The notes: generated by a model from the letters alone, not told the origin. 64,000 nucleotides of DNA from Candidatus Hadersleviella danica (GCA_016711405.1 JADJSZ010000038.1:10673-74672), one strand, 5' to 3'. Shown: positions 17,586-27,084, counted from the first letter of the stretch. Made by a program: numbers and translations.

Positions 17586-18096
17586 TTATACGCCCCAATC
17601 GGCCGTGTCTTCCCCCACCCGCCACCATTTGAGCTGGGCACGGCCGAGTGGCTCTGGAACCCCCACAGGCGGCTTGGCCAGCAACTCCGCCCCCACCATG
17701 CCCTCTTCCACCACTAAGACATGGCGCAAGCGCACCCCCTCGGCGAGGGGGGTTTCGGTCGTGGGGTAGGCCCAACAGGGGTGGCGGTAATGAATTTCAA
17801 TCGCCCGCACAAACCCCTGTTCCTCCACCCAGTTGGCATCGTAGCCAAATATTTCGGCGCGGGGAAACCGCTCCCCCTCCTCCTGCAACCAACGGTACAT
17901 CTCCAAGCCGCTGATTTTGCGCCCCCAATCGTCCAAGATGAAGCTGGGCCAAAACGGCCGCTCCGTGCCCATCTCCACCAGCGCATAGCGCAAGTAAACA
18001 GGGGGAACATCGGCCGTGGGCAACCACAGCAAGCCAGTTTGCCCCTTGCTGTTGGTCAGCAAACGGCCGGGGAGGGGGTGGGGGGAATGAGTACAT
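17586..18096 (-). CDS. conserved hypothetical protein (probable frameshift near start)
   Basis: About 169 residues: 'GRLLTNSKGQTGLLWLPTADVPPVYLRYALVEMGTERPFW', 'FILDDWGRKISGLEMYRWLQEEGERFPRAEIFGYDANWVEEQGF', 'HYRHPCWAYPTTETPLAEGVRLRHVLV'. No family is recognised. In frame, no credible start exists; the longer reading is ATTCCGC-repeat translation. Removing one base from the C run at about 18080 joins ATG 18096 (MYSFPHPLPGRLL) to the frame, which I take as the true start. Stop is at 17586, beside the hairpin terminator. Confidence 0.6.
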
Positions 18097-18099
18097 AGT

Positions 18100-18171
18100 T
18101 TGGAATGCGGATTGGGGAACGCGGATTGCGGAACAAAAATCCGCAATCCGCAATCCCCAATCCGCAATCAT
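18100..18171. repeat. inverted 7-nt repeat tract, ATTCCGC family
   Basis: GGATTGGGGAACGCGGATTG copies are followed, after an A-rich loop, by TCCGCAATCCGCAATCCCCA copies, giving a long hairpin between pckA and the next gene, both on the minus strand. It probably terminates pckA transcription. Confidence 0.75.
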
Positions 18172-19778
18172 CTAGCCTTGCGGCTGGGCGGCGATAATCT
18201 CGGCCGTCACCCCATCCTCGAACTGCTTGAAATTGTCGCGGAACATCTGCGCCAATTTGCGGGCTTGGGCATCATAAGCCGTTTCATCAGGCCATGTGTT
18301 GCGTGGGTTCAGGATGGCATCGGGCACACCCGCCACATGTTTGGGGATAGCCAGCCCGAAGAATGGCTCCTCCACAAATTCGGCGTTCTCGAGTTTGCCT
18401 TCCAACACCTCGGCCACCATCGCCCGCGTGTAGGCCAGCGACATGCGCGAACCGATGCCATAGGGGCCGCCTGTCCAACCCGTGTTCACCAGCCACACTT
18501 GCGAATCGTGTTCGGCCAGCCGTTCGCCCAACAATTTGGCGTACTCGCCGGGGTGACGGGGCATGAAAGGGCCGCCAAAACAGGTGCTAAATGTCGCTTT
18601 CGGTTCGGTCACACCCCGCTCTGTGCCCGCCACTTTGGCGGTGTAGCCGCTGAGAAAGTGGTACATGGCCTGCTCGGTGGTCAGTTTGCTGATGGGAGGG
18701 AGCACGCCAAAGGCATCGGCCGTCAGGAAAATCACGTTTTTGGGATGGCCGCACTTACCGCCCCTGTCAATGTTGTCAATGTGGGTGGCAGGGTAGCTGG
18801 AGCGGGTGTTCTCGGTCAGCGTGTCGTCGTTCAGGTCAATGCGTTTGGTGCGCTTGTCGAACATCACATTCTCGAGAATGGTGCCGAACATGCGCGTCGT
18901 TTTGTAAATTTCAGGCTCCCCCTTGGGGTCGAGCCGAATGACCTTGGCGTAGCACCCCCCCTCGAAATTGAACACCCCTCTATCGCTCCAGCCATGCTCG
19001 TCATCGCCCACCAACGTGCGGGTCACGTCGTTGCTAAGGGTGGTTTTGCCCGTACCACTCAGCCCAAAGAAGATGGCCGCCTCGCCATGTTCGCCATAGT
19101 TGGCGCTACAGTGCATGGGCATGACCCCTTGGGCGGGCAGATAGTAGTTGAGGGCGGAGAAGATGCTCTTTTGATTTCGCCTGCATATTCGGTGCCGCCA
19201 ATGAGCACCATACGCTTGGCAAAGTTGATGAGGATGAAGGTGGGGCTGTTCAGGCCGTCTTTCTCGGGATGGCCGTAGAAACGGGGCACGTCTATGACGG
19301 TGAAACCCGGCTGGAATTGGGCCAGCTTCTCGAAGTTGTGCTCTTGGATGAACATGTTGCGGGCGAATAAGCTGTGCCATGCGTATTCGGTGATGATGCG
19401 GACGGGCAGGCGATACCGCTCATCAGCCCCAGCGTAGCCATCAAAGACGAATAAATCGCGGCTTTGGATGTAGACGAGGATTTTTTCGAGCAAAAAATCG
19501 AAGTATTCGGGTTCAATCGGCCGATTAACACTCCCCCACCAAATGTCGTTCTCGCTGGTCGCTTCGCGGACGATGAACTTATCTTGGGGGGAACGGCCAG
19601 TGTGTTTGCCTGTGCGGGCAACCAAGGCGCCCATGTGTACCATCTCCGCCTCGCGGTGCTTGATGGCTTCTTCGTAGAGCATGGGGGTGGTTAAGTTCCA
19701 AAAAACAGTGCCGGCGCTGGTCACGCCAAACTGTTTTTCTAAGTCGTAATGGCTCACGGCGGGGCCTACGTTGTGCAT
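18172..19778 (-). CDS. pckA: phosphoenolpyruvate carboxykinase (ATP) (frameshift)
   Basis: About 535 residues after correction. The N-terminal part has 'FWNLTTPMLYEEAIKHREAEMVHMGALVARTGKHTGRSPQDKFIV' and 'FVFDGYAGADERYRLPVR'; the C-terminal part has the PEPCK P-loop GLSGTGKTTLSND, DDEHGWSD and 'FLTADAFGVLPP'. It converts oxaloacetate and ATP to phosphoenolpyruvate and CO2, the entry to gluconeogenesis. One missing A in GAAATCAAAAGAGC near 19170 splits the frame. AGGAGG stands 5 nt before the ATG. It lies beside rpe, fba and acnA. Confidence 0.96.
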
Positions 19779-19837
19779 AAATGCCTCCTAGTTGCAAAGA
19801 TTGAATTGGTAAATGGGGGGGAGTGGGGGTGGGGAAA

Positions 19838-20040
19838 GGTGAAAAATGAAAGGTGAGAAGTGAAAAGTGACCCCGACGTGTACCTTTCACTTTTGACTTT
19901 TTACTTTTTACTTCCCGTCCGTAGTGTACTAAACTCTACCCATGTAAACAAAATTAGCTGTTAGCATTTCAGCATTTCAGCATTTCAGCTAGTCAGCATT
20001 TCAGCTTTTTAGCTGATTGGCTGACAAGCTGACTAGCTAT
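19838..20040. repeat. short tandem repeats (TGAAAAG/TTTCACTT; TCAGCATT/TCAGCTAG)
   Basis: GTGAAAAGTGA-type copies and their complements at 19838-19915 form an inverted pair; TCAGCATTTCAG and TCAGCTAG copies follow at 19968-20040. Together they fill the divergent spacer between pckA and the dehydrogenase gene. Confidence 0.8.
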
Positions 20041-20054
20041 CAAGGAGTTATGAC

Positions 20055-21092
20055 ATGAAAGCTGTCGTCTTTTACGAACATGGCGGGTTGGAGCAGGTGC
20101 AGGTGGCGGAGGTGGGCGTGCCCGAGATTGGGGCGGAGGATGTGTTGGTGCAGGTCAAAGCGGCCGCGCTCAACCGGCTCGATTTGTGGGTGCTGGCGGG
20201 CTGGCCCAGCCTCAAACTCCATCTGCCCCACATTTTGGGCAGTGATGGGGCGGGGGTGATTGCCCAAATGGGGGCCAACGTGACGGGTTGGGCGGTGGGG
20301 GATAGGGTGGCCATCAACCCGACGTTGAGTTGCGGCCGTTGCCGTTTTTGCGTGGCTGGCCAAGATAATCTGTGCGATAGCATGGCCATTATGGGCGAAC
20401 ACGCGCCGGGCTTTTATGCCGAATACCAACGCGTACCCGCTCGCAACCTGCTCAAATTGCCCGAAGGCAGTTCGTTTGAGACGGCCGCCGCCGCTTCGCT
20501 CGTCTATGTCACGGCGTGGCATTCGCTGGTCAAGCGCGGCCGTTTGCAGGCGGGCGAAGATGTGCTCATTGTGGGGGCAGGGGGTGGGGTAAACACGGCC
20601 GCCATCCAAATTGCTCACCTTGCGGGGGCGCGGCGCATCATCGTCGTGGGGTCTAATGGCGAAAAATTGGCGCGGGCGGGCGAGTTGGGCGCGACGCATC
20701 TCATCAACCGCAACGAGGAGGATTGGGGCAAAGCGGTGTTTAAGCTGACGGAGCGGCAGGGGGTGGATGTGGTGGTGGATAATGTCGGCGCGGCGACGTA
20801 TGCGGGGTCGTTGCGCGCGTTGCGCAAGGGCGGCCGTTTGCTGACTGTGGGCAACACCAGCGGCCCCCAATTTGCGTTCGACAATCGGGTGATATTTGGC
20901 AAGCACCTCGAGATTATTGGCAGTACGATGGGGCCGCAGAGCGATTTTGCGGAGGTGATGGGCTTGGTCTTTAGCGGCCGTCTCGCCCCCACGATTGATG
21001 CCATCTACCCGCTGGCCGAAACCCCAGCCGCATTGCGCCGCTTGGAAGCGGGGGATGTGGTGGGGAAGTTAATTGTCAATTGTGAATTGTGA
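20055..21092 (+). CDS. zinc-type medium-chain alcohol dehydrogenase/quinone reductase
   Basis: A 345-residue MDR-family oxidoreductase: MKAVVFYEHGGLEQVQV, 'HILGSDGAGVIAQMGANV', the structural-zinc cysteines in CGRCRFCVAGQDNLC, the Rossmann motif VGAGGGVNTAAIQ and 'GRLLTVGNTSGPQ'. It should oxidise alcohols or reduce aldehydes or quinones with NAD(P)H; substrate unknown. AAGGAG lies 8 nt before ATG. The last residues (LIVNCEL) read into a GTCAATTGTGAATTGTG short-repeat tract, as at the DUF971 gene. Confidence 0.9.
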   Translation: MKAVVFYEHGGLEQVQVAEVGVPEIGAEDVLVQVKAAALNRLDLWVLAGWPSLKLHLPHILGSDGAGVIAQMGANVTGWAVGDRVAINPTLSCGRCRFCVAGQDNLCDSMAIMGEHAPGFYAEYQRVPARNLLKLPEGSSFETAAAASLVYVTAWHSLVKRGRLQAGEDVLIVGAGGGVNTAAIQIAHLAGARRIIVVGSNGEKLARAGELGATHLINRNEEDWGKAVFKLTERQGVDVVVDNVGAATYAGSLRALRKGGRLLTVGNTSGPQFAFDNRVIFGKHLEIIGSTMGPQSDFAEVMGLVFSGRLAPTIDAIYPLAETPAALRRLEAGDVVGKLIVNCEL

Positions 21093-21164
21093 GGTGTTAA
21101 TGGTTAATGGCCGTTATTGGCATTCCGCAATCCAAAATGCCCTTGTCCCTTGTGCCTTGTCCGT

Positions 21165-21170
21165 TACAAT
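21165..21170 (+). promoter_or_regulatory. TACAAT -10 box of rpe, leaderless start
   Basis: TTGTCC at 21143-21148, a 16-nt spacer, TACAAT at 21165-21170, then 6 nt to the ATG at 21177. This is the clearest sigma-70-like leaderless promoter in the window. Confidence 0.65.
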
Positions 21171-21176
21171 TCAGCC

Positions 21177-21848
21177 ATGCCAGTTATCCAGATAGCCCCT
21201 TCCATTTTAGCGTGTGATTTTGCTCGGCTGGGGGAGCAGGTGGTGGCCACGGCCGAGGCGGGTGCGTCGCTCATCCATGTGGATGTGATGGACGGCCGTT
21301 TTGTGCCCAACATCTCCATTGGCTTGCCCATTGTGCAATCCCTGCGCCCTCTCGCCGACCAATACAACCTGACCCTCGACGTGCATTTGATGATTGTGGA
21401 GCCCGAGCGGTATTTAGAAGCATTTGCCACAGCGGGAGCGGATATTTTGACGGTGCATGTGGAAACCTGCCCCCACTTGCACCGCACCATTCAGCAAATC
21501 AAAGAGTTGGGGGTGAAAGCGGGTGTGGCGCTTAATCCCGCCACCTCGCCCACCTTGCTCGAGGAGATTTTGCCCGAGGTGGATTTGGTGGTGGTCATGT
21601 CAGTGAACCCCGGCTTTGGGGGGCAGAAGTATATCCCCGCCAGCACCAACAAAATTCGTCGCCTGCGGCAGATGTTGCATGTGACCCGCTCGGCCGCTTT
21701 GCTGGAGGTAGATGGCGGGGTGAAGGTGGAAAACGCGGCCGAAATCGGCCGTGCAGGAGCCGATATTTTGGTAGCGGGCAGTGCCCTCTTCCACGGCGAT
21801 ATTGCGGCGAATTTTAAGTCGCTCAGTCTGTCAGCCAATAACCAGTAA
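21177..21848 (+). CDS. rpe: ribulose-phosphate 3-epimerase
   Basis: A 223-residue TIM barrel: IQIAPSILACDFARLGEQV, 'HVDVMDGRFVPNISIG', 'DVHLMIVEPERY', 'VVVMSVNPGFGGQKYI' and 'LEVDGGVKVENA', all diagnostic and containing the metal-binding His/Asp residues. It interconverts ribulose-5-phosphate and xylulose-5-phosphate in the pentose phosphate pathway. Upstream in-frame codons are short-repeat translation; ATG 21177 sits right after the promoter. The final residues (SLSLSANNQ) run into a TCAGTCTG/AATAACC repeat. Confidence 0.97.
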   Translation: MPVIQIAPSILACDFARLGEQVVATAEAGASLIHVDVMDGRFVPNISIGLPIVQSLRPLADQYNLTLDVHLMIVEPERYLEAFATAGADILTVHVETCPHLHRTIQQIKELGVKAGVALNPATSPTLLEEILPEVDLVVVMSVNPGFGGQKYIPASTNKIRRLRQMLHVTRSAALLEVDGGVKVENAAEIGRAGADILVAGSALFHGDIAANFKSLSLSANNQ

Positions 21849-21870
21849 CCAATAACCAATAACGAACCAC
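21837..21870. repeat. 7-nt short tandem repeat, AATAACC family
   Basis: Copies of CAATAAC/CAGTAAC overlap the rpe stop codon and lead to the Shine-Dalgarno of fba. Confidence 0.75.
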
Positions 21871-21885
21871 AAGGAGTAAAACCTT

Positions 21886-22974
21886 ATGTCAACATTAAGT
21901 GACCTTTTCCCAGCCGGTGTCATCACAGGCGATAAATTTGTAGAGCTATTCCAGCAAGCCAAAAAACACCGTTTTGCCATGCCCGCCGCCAACGTGGTCG
22001 GAACCAACACGGTCAATGGGGTGATGGAGACGGCCGCGCACCTCAATGCCCCCGTCATTTTGCAATTTTCCCACGGCGGCGCCATCTTTTACGCCGGCAA
22101 AGGCTTAAACAACGCCAACCAACAAGCGGCCATCGCCGGCGGGGTTTCGGGGGCACACCATGTCCACCAACTGGCCGACAAATACGGGGCGCGAGTCGTT
22201 TTGCACACCGACCATGCCGCCAAAAAGCTCCTGCCGTGGATTGATGGCTTGCTCGATGCGGGCGAGGCGTTTTACAAAGTGCATGGCATCCCCTTGTACA
22301 GCTCGCACATGCTCGACCTTTCCGAAGAATCGCTCGAGGAAAACGTGGAAACGTGCAAGCGGTATTTGGAGCGCATGAGCAAAATGGGCATGACCCTAGA
22401 GATCGAATTGGGCGTGACAGGGGGTGAGGAAGATGGGGTGGACAACAGCGATGTGGACAGTTCGCGCCTCTACACCCAGCCCGCCGAAGTGGCCTATGCG
22501 TATGAAGAGTTGAGCAAGGTCAGTGACAGGTTCACCGTAGCGGCCGCGTTTGGGAACGTGCATGGGGTGTACAAGCCCGGCAATGTGCAATTACGGCCGA
22601 TTATTCTGCAAAACTCCCAAGTGTATGTGCAGGAGAAATTTCGCACGGCCGAGCAACCCATCAACTTCGTCTTCCACGGCGGCTCTGGCTCCACCCTGCA
22701 AGAAATTCGGGATGGCATCAGCTATGGCGTGGTCAAGATGAACATTGACACCGACCTGCAATGGGCGTTTTGGGATGGCGTGCGGGCGTATGACGCACAA
22801 CACCACGACTACTTGCAAGGGCAATTGGGCAACCCCGAAGGTGCCGATTCGCCCAACAAGAAGTTCTACGACCCCCGCCAATGGCTCCGCAAGGCGGAAG
22901 ATGCCTTCCGCGCCCGGCTGGAAGATGCGTTTAAGGACTTGAATAACATCAATACCCTCGCGCTAAGTGCGTAG
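21886..22974 (+). CDS. fba: class II fructose-bisphosphate aldolase
   Basis: A 362-residue class IIa aldolase: 'FAMPAANVVGTNTVNGVMETA', VLHTDHAAKK with zinc ligands, EIELGVTGGEEDGVDN, 'AFGNVHGVYKPGNVQL' and 'NFVFHGGSGSTLQEI', 'VKMNIDTDLQWAF'. It cleaves fructose-1,6-bisphosphate to two triose phosphates, reversible in gluconeogenesis. AAGGAG 10 nt before ATG supports the start. It follows rpe by 37 nt, so the pair is probably co-transcribed, with pckA nearby in reverse. Confidence 0.97.
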   Translation: MSTLSDLFPAGVITGDKFVELFQQAKKHRFAMPAANVVGTNTVNGVMETAAHLNAPVILQFSHGGAIFYAGKGLNNANQQAAIAGGVSGAHHVHQLADKYGARVVLHTDHAAKKLLPWIDGLLDAGEAFYKVHGIPLYSSHMLDLSEESLEENVETCKRYLERMSKMGMTLEIELGVTGGEEDGVDNSDVDSSRLYTQPAEVAYAYEELSKVSDRFTVAAAFGNVHGVYKPGNVQLRPIILQNSQVYVQEKFRTAEQPINFVFHGGSGSTLQEIRDGISYGVVKMNIDTDLQWAFWDGVRAYDAQHHDYLQGQLGNPEGADSPNKKFYDPRQWLRKAEDAFRARLEDAFKDLNNINTLALSA

Positions 22975-22978
22975 CACG

Positions 22979-23064
22979 AATAAGGATTGCGGAATGCGGA
23001 TTGTGGATTGCGGATTGGTCAAGCACCCACAATCCGCAATCCGCATTCACCAATCCGCAATCCC
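22979..23064. repeat. inverted 7-nt repeat tract, ATTCCGC family
   Basis: GGATTGCGGAATGCGGATTG copies are followed by CAATCCGCAATCCGCATTC copies, a large hairpin between fba and the GIY-YIG gene. The second arm ends at the ATG at 23065. Confidence 0.8.
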
Positions 23065-23361
23065 ATGCCTTGGTTTCTCTACATTCTCCTCTGCGATGGG
23101 CGGCTGTACACGGGGATTACGACGAATGTGGAGCGGCGGGTGCGCCAGCACAAGGGGGAATTGGTGGGTGGGGCAAAGTTTACGCAAGCGGCCGAGGAAA
23201 TCTCCTTGGTTTATGCGGTAGCACTGGGGGAGCGGCGCACGGCCGCTCGCGCCGAATACCGCCTCAAACAACTCCCCCGCCCCGCCAAACTCGCCATCGT
23301 GGCGGAGCAACCCACGGCCGCCAACCTGCTTGAACGCCTCGCAATGAACAATGAACAATGA
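23065..23361 (+). CDS. GIY-YIG nuclease domain protein (UPF0213-like)
   Basis: A 98-residue single-domain protein starting MPWFLYILLCDGRLYTGITTNVERRVRQHKGE, the GIY-YIG core with 'LYTGITTN' and catalytic-type Tyr/Arg, then 'GERRTAARAEYRLKQLPR'. UPF0213 members are putative structure-specific nucleases in DNA repair; function is not proven. The final residues AMNNEQ come from an AACAATGAGCAATGAG repeat. Confidence 0.88.
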   Translation: MPWFLYILLCDGRLYTGITTNVERRVRQHKGELVGGAKFTQAAEEISLVYAVALGERRTAARAEYRLKQLPRPAKLAIVAEQPTAANLLERLAMNNEQ

Positions 23362-23437
23362 GCAATGAGCAATGAGCAAAGGGGGTGTTGGTCGCACACC
23401 TCATTCCGCAATCCGCATTCCCCATTCCGCAATCCCC
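23341..23437. repeat. short tandem repeats (AGCAATG; ATTCCGC families)
   Basis: AACAATG/AGCAATG copies at 23341-23380 overlap the end of the GIY-YIG gene; ATTCCGC/AATCCCC copies at 23402-23436 abut ATG 23438. Confidence 0.8.
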
Positions 23438-24010
23438 ATGCTTCCCCTCCACACTCCCCGGCTTATTTTGCGGCCGTTTCGCGCGGCCGATGCTGAAGCG
23501 TTGGCCGCTTATCGGGCCGACCCCGAGGTAGCCAAGTACCAAAGCTGGGCGCCATCCTTCACTGTTTTGGATGCGGTGGTGCTGATTGCCGACATGGGGC
23601 ACATCAAACTGGGGCAACCGGGCGAGTGGTATCAGGTGGCCATCGAAGAGCGGGCGACGGGGGTGTTGGTGGGGGATTGTGCGCTGTGTGTGTCGGCGGC
23701 CGATGACCGACAGGCGGAGATTGGGTTTACGGTGGCACGGCCGTATCAGGGGCAGGGGTTTGCGGGGGAGGCCGTCGGCCGTTTGCTCGACGCGCTCTTT
23801 GTGGAATTTAACCTGCACCGCATCCAAGCCATTTGCGATGTGGACAACCACGCTTCGGCCAAATTGTTGGCTCGGCTGGGCTTCCGCCGCGAGGGGCATA
23901 TGGTGGAACACATTTGGTTTAAGGGCCGCTGGGCCAGCGAATACTTTTTCGCCCTCTTGCGCCGCGAATGGGCAGAGGCGCGAGCCAAAAAACAAGAAAC
24001 CCCGCCCTAA
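23438..24010 (+). CDS. GNAT family N-acetyltransferase (RimJ/RimL-like)
   Basis: A 190-residue acetyltransferase: LHTPRLILRPFRAADAEAL, 'AEIGFTVARPYQGQGFAGEAVGRLLD' (acetyl-CoA pyrophosphate loop) and 'VDNHASAKLLARLGFRREGH'. The layout is that of RimJ/RimL-type enzymes acting on protein N-termini or small amines. No further substrate hint from context. Confidence 0.93.
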   Translation: MLPLHTPRLILRPFRAADAEALAAYRADPEVAKYQSWAPSFTVLDAVVLIADMGHIKLGQPGEWYQVAIEERATGVLVGDCALCVSAADDRQAEIGFTVARPYQGQGFAGEAVGRLLDALFVEFNLHRIQAICDVDNHASAKLLARLGFRREGHMVEHIWFKGRWASEYFFALLRREWAEARAKKQETPP

Positions 24011-24016
24011 GTCGGT

Positions 24017-24022
24017 TATAAT
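24017..24022 (+). promoter_or_regulatory. possible TATAAT -10 box upstream of acnA
   Basis: TATAAT just after the acetyltransferase stop would give a leader of about 100 nt that includes GTAACTTG repeats and the GAGG Shine-Dalgarno of acnA. No convincing -35 is visible. Confidence 0.35.
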
Positions 24023-24130
24023 CACTAAAATCCTTTATGAACTGGGTTACGGGTTACAAGTTAAACATTGCTGACCACCTGTAACTTGTAACTTGTAACA
24101 AAAACCTATCACCCCCCAAAGAGGTACCCC

Positions 24131-26830
24131 ATGACAAATTTAGATTTTTTTAAGGCGAAAGCGGCCTTTCCCGGCCGTGCTAATACCGTTTATTATCGCT
24201 TGGCCAAATTGCAAGAAGATGGCATCGCCGACATCGGCCGTTTGCCCTTCTCCATCCGCATCCTGTTGGAAGCGGTGCTACGCAACTGCGACGACTACAT
24301 CGTCACCCCCGCCGATGTGCAAAAATTGGCCAACTGGGAGGCCAACGGCGAGCGGGAAGAGGTGGCCTTTATGCCCGGCCGTGTCATTTTGCAAGACTTT
24401 ACGGGTGTGCCGGCCGTCGTAGACTTGGCCGCCTTGCGTTCCGCCATGTCCCGGTTGGGCGGCGACCCCAAGAAGGTGAACCCGCAAGTGCCTGTGGATT
24501 TAGTCATTGACCATTCGGTGCAGGTGGATGCGTTCGGCTCGGCCGCCGCACTCTTCATCAACGCCGAATTTGAGTTCGAGCGCAACCGGGAGCGGTACGA
24601 GTTCCTCAAATGGGGCAAAGAGGCGTTCGAGAATTTCAGCGTTGTGCCCCCCGCCACTGGCATTGTCCACCAAGTCAACCTCGAGTATTTGGCCAAGGTG
24701 GCCATGACCCAAACGGCCGACGGCGAAACAGCCATCTTCCCCGATAGCGTGGTCGGCACCGACAGCCATACCACCATGATTAACGGCCTCGGCGTGTTGG
24801 GGTGGGGCGTGGGCGGTATCGAAGCGGAGGCGGTCATGCTAGGGCAACCCATCTACATGCTGACCCCCGATGTGGTGGGTTTTAAGATGACGGGCAAATT
24901 GCCCGAAGGCACCACGGCCACCGATTTGGTGCTGACAGTAACCCAACTGTTGCGCAAGAAGGGTGTGGTGGGCAAATTTGTGGAGTTTTACGGCCCCGGC
25001 GTGCCCACCATGAACGTGGCCGACCGGGCGACCATCGCCAACATGGCCCCCGAGTATGGGGCAACGTGTGGCTTCTTCCCCGTGGATCAGCAGACATTGG
25101 TTTACTTGCGCCAAACGGGGCGCTCGGCCGACCTTGTAGCTGATGTGGAGCAGTACGCCAAACTCAACCACATGTGGTATGACCCCAGCCAGCCCGACCC
25201 CGAGTTCAGCGACACGTTAGAACTCGATTTGTCTACGGTGGTGCCGAGTTTGGCGGGGCCAAAACGGCCGCAAGACCTCATCCCCCTGAGCGAGATGAAG
25301 CAACAATACCGCGCCTCCCTCTTGGCTCCCGTCGGCCCCAAAGGGCTGGGGCTGAAAGAGGTGGATTTAGGGCGCACGGGCACGTATCGCAACGGGACTG
25401 AGTTCGCCATGAAACATGGCGATGTGGTCATTGCGGCCATCACCAGTTGCACCAACACCTCCAACCCCAGCGTGATGCTGGCGGCGGGGTTGGTGGCTAA
25501 AAAAGCTGTCGAAAAGGGGTTGCGGGTTAAGCCCTATGTCAAAACGAGTTTGGCTCCCGGCTCCAAAGTTGTGACCGATTATTTGGAGCAGGCGGGTTTG
25601 GTGCCCTATTTGGATGCGCTGGGCTTCCAGACCGTCGGCTATGGTTGCACGACGTGCATCGGCAACTCGGGGCCGTTGCCCGATGCGGTGGTGAATGCCA
25701 TCCAAGAGGGGGATTTGGTCGTTTCGTCGGTGCTGAGCGGCAACCGCAACTTTGAGGGGCGGGTGCACCCGCTGACCAAGACGAACTTTTTGGCCAGCCC
25801 ACCGCTGGTGGTGGCTTATGCGTTGGCGGGCACAACCGATATTGATTTGCTGACCGAACCCATCGGCACGAGCGAGGCGGGGGAGGCGGTGTACCTGAAG
25901 GATATTTGGCCGACCACGGCCGAAATCCAAGAGGCTGTGACCTCGGCCGTGAAGCCCGCTTTCTTTGCCAACCAATACGGCACTGTCGCTTCGTCCAACG
26001 AGACATGGAACGCCATCCCCACGGCCAGCAGTGAGATTTACCCGTGGGACGAAAGCTCCACCTATATCCAAGAGCCACCCTTCTTTATTGACATGGCTCC
26101 CGAGCCAGCCCCGATTGGCAACATTGCGGCCGCACGGGTGCTCATCAAAGCAGGCGATTCGGTGACCACAGACCATATCTCGCCAGCGGGGTCTATCTCG
26201 CGCAACAGCCCAGCGGCCGAATATCTGATGGCCAACGGCGTGGAACCACGCGATTTCAACTCCTACGGCTCTCGCCGGGGCAACGACCGCGTGATGACAC
26301 GGGGCACGTTTGCCAACATCCGCTTCCGCAACCACATGGCGCCGGGGACAGAAGGGGGGTTGACGACCCACTTGCCCACCAACGAAGTGACGACCATCTA
26401 CGAAGCGTCTCTGCGCTACAAAGAAGCGGGCACGCCGCTGGTAATTATCGCGGGGAATGATTACGGCATGGGTAGCTCCCGCGACTGGGCGGCCAAGGGG
26501 GCATTGCTCCTCGGGGTACGCTTGGTGATTGCCCAAAGCTACGAGCGCATTCACCGCTCCAATTTGGTGGGGATGGGGGTGTTGCCGCTCCAGTTTAAGG
26601 CGGGTGAGACGCTGGACACCTATGGGCTGGATGGCTCGGAGGTGTATGAGACGGTGAATTTGACGGATGCTGTCACGCCAGGCGAGATGATTGTGGTGCG
26701 GGCGACCAAGGGGGATGGCACGGCCGTTCTCTTTGAGGCTCATTGCCGCATTGATACGCCAGTAGAGGTGGATTACTACCGCAACGGGGGCATTTTGCAC
26801 ACGGTGTTGCGGAAGATGTTAAAAGGGTAG
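24131..26830 (+). CDS. acnA: aconitate hydratase A
   Basis: An intact 899-residue aconitase. Cluster ligands are Cys440 (SCTNTSNPS) and Cys506/Cys509 (GCTTCIGNSGPLP). Other signatures are 'GTDSHTTMINGLGVLGWGVGGIEAEA', 'DHISPAGSI', 'FNSYGSRRGND' and 'GNDYGMGSSRDWAAKG'. It isomerises citrate to isocitrate through cis-aconitate using a [4Fe-4S] cluster in the TCA cycle. Length matches AcnA/IRP1-type enzymes. GAGG lies shortly before ATG, and a strong terminator follows. Confidence 0.98.
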   Translation: MTNLDFFKAKAAFPGRANTVYYRLAKLQEDGIADIGRLPFSIRILLEAVLRNCDDYIVTPADVQKLANWEANGEREEVAFMPGRVILQDFTGVPAVVDLAALRSAMSRLGGDPKKVNPQVPVDLVIDHSVQVDAFGSAAALFINAEFEFERNRERYEFLKWGKEAFENFSVVPPATGIVHQVNLEYLAKVAMTQTADGETAIFPDSVVGTDSHTTMINGLGVLGWGVGGIEAEAVMLGQPIYMLTPDVVGFKMTGKLPEGTTATDLVLTVTQLLRKKGVVGKFVEFYGPGVPTMNVADRATIANMAPEYGATCGFFPVDQQTLVYLRQTGRSADLVADVEQYAKLNHMWYDPSQPDPEFSDTLELDLSTVVPSLAGPKRPQDLIPLSEMKQQYRASLLAPVGPKGLGLKEVDLGRTGTYRNGTEFAMKHGDVVIAAITSCTNTSNPSVMLAAGLVAKKAVEKGLRVKPYVKTSLAPGSKVVTDYLEQAGLVPYLDALGFQTVGYGCTTCIGNSGPLPDAVVNAIQEGDLVVSSVLSGNRNFEGRVHPLTKTNFLASPPLVVAYALAGTTDIDLLTEPIGTSEAGEAVYLKDIWPTTAEIQEAVTSAVKPAFFANQYGTVASSNETWNAIPTASSEIYPWDESSTYIQEPPFFIDMAPEPAPIGNIAAARVLIKAGDSVTTDHISPAGSISRNSPAAEYLMANGVEPRDFNSYGSRRGNDRVMTRGTFANIRFRNHMAPGTEGGLTTHLPTNEVTTIYEASLRYKEAGTPLVIIAGNDYGMGSSRDWAAKGALLLGVRLVIAQSYERIHRSNLVGMGVLPLQFKAGETLDTYGLDGSEVYETVNLTDAVTPGEMIVVRATKGDGTAVLFEAHCRIDTPVEVDYYRNGGILHTVLRKMLKG

Positions 26831-26852
26831 GCAGAGCCACGTTCGCCCAAAA

Positions 26853-26884
26853 GAGAGGTACTGGTTTCAGTACCTCTTTTTTTT
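26853..26884 (+). terminator. intrinsic terminator of acnA
   Basis: GAGGTACTG, loop GTTT, CAGTACCTC, then eight T: a 9-bp stem (extendable by A-T pairs) 25 nt after the stop codon. Confidence 0.9.
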
Positions 26885-27066
26885 CTATCTATTACCCACA
26901 TCTTTTGTACCTCGAGGGATGACCTCTAATTTTTATTGCAAAGGCGCGAAGGCGCAAAGGGTTTTGCAGTAGATTAGCTCTCGAGGTCAAAAATCAAGCC
27001 TAGGGCTAATAGCCCGTCTCATACCAGCCTAGGGTGAAGCCCTAAGGAGATGTGGGTAATAGATAG
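26885..27066. mobile_element. MITE-like element with 19-bp perfect terminal inverted repeats
   Basis: The outer ends are CTATCTATTACCCACATCT (26885-26903) and its exact complement (27048-27066), giving a 182-bp non-coding unit inserted directly after the acnA terminator. It contains GCGAAGGCGCAAAGG-type repeats and two AGCCTAGGG words. There is no coding capacity, so if mobile it needs a transposase in trans. No target-site duplication is obvious. Confidence 0.6.
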
Positions 27067-27084
27067 CTCTTTTTTTGCATGTTG

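Noticed and set aside
22987..23064. N-terminal extensions such as IRNPHSPIRNP before several genes
   Set aside because: These are translations of the ATTCCGC heptamer repeat and are not conserved in the protein families.
26885..27066. Riboswitch or structured ncRNA
   Set aside because: The perfect terminal inverted repeat and lack of a downstream target gene fit a MITE-like unit better.
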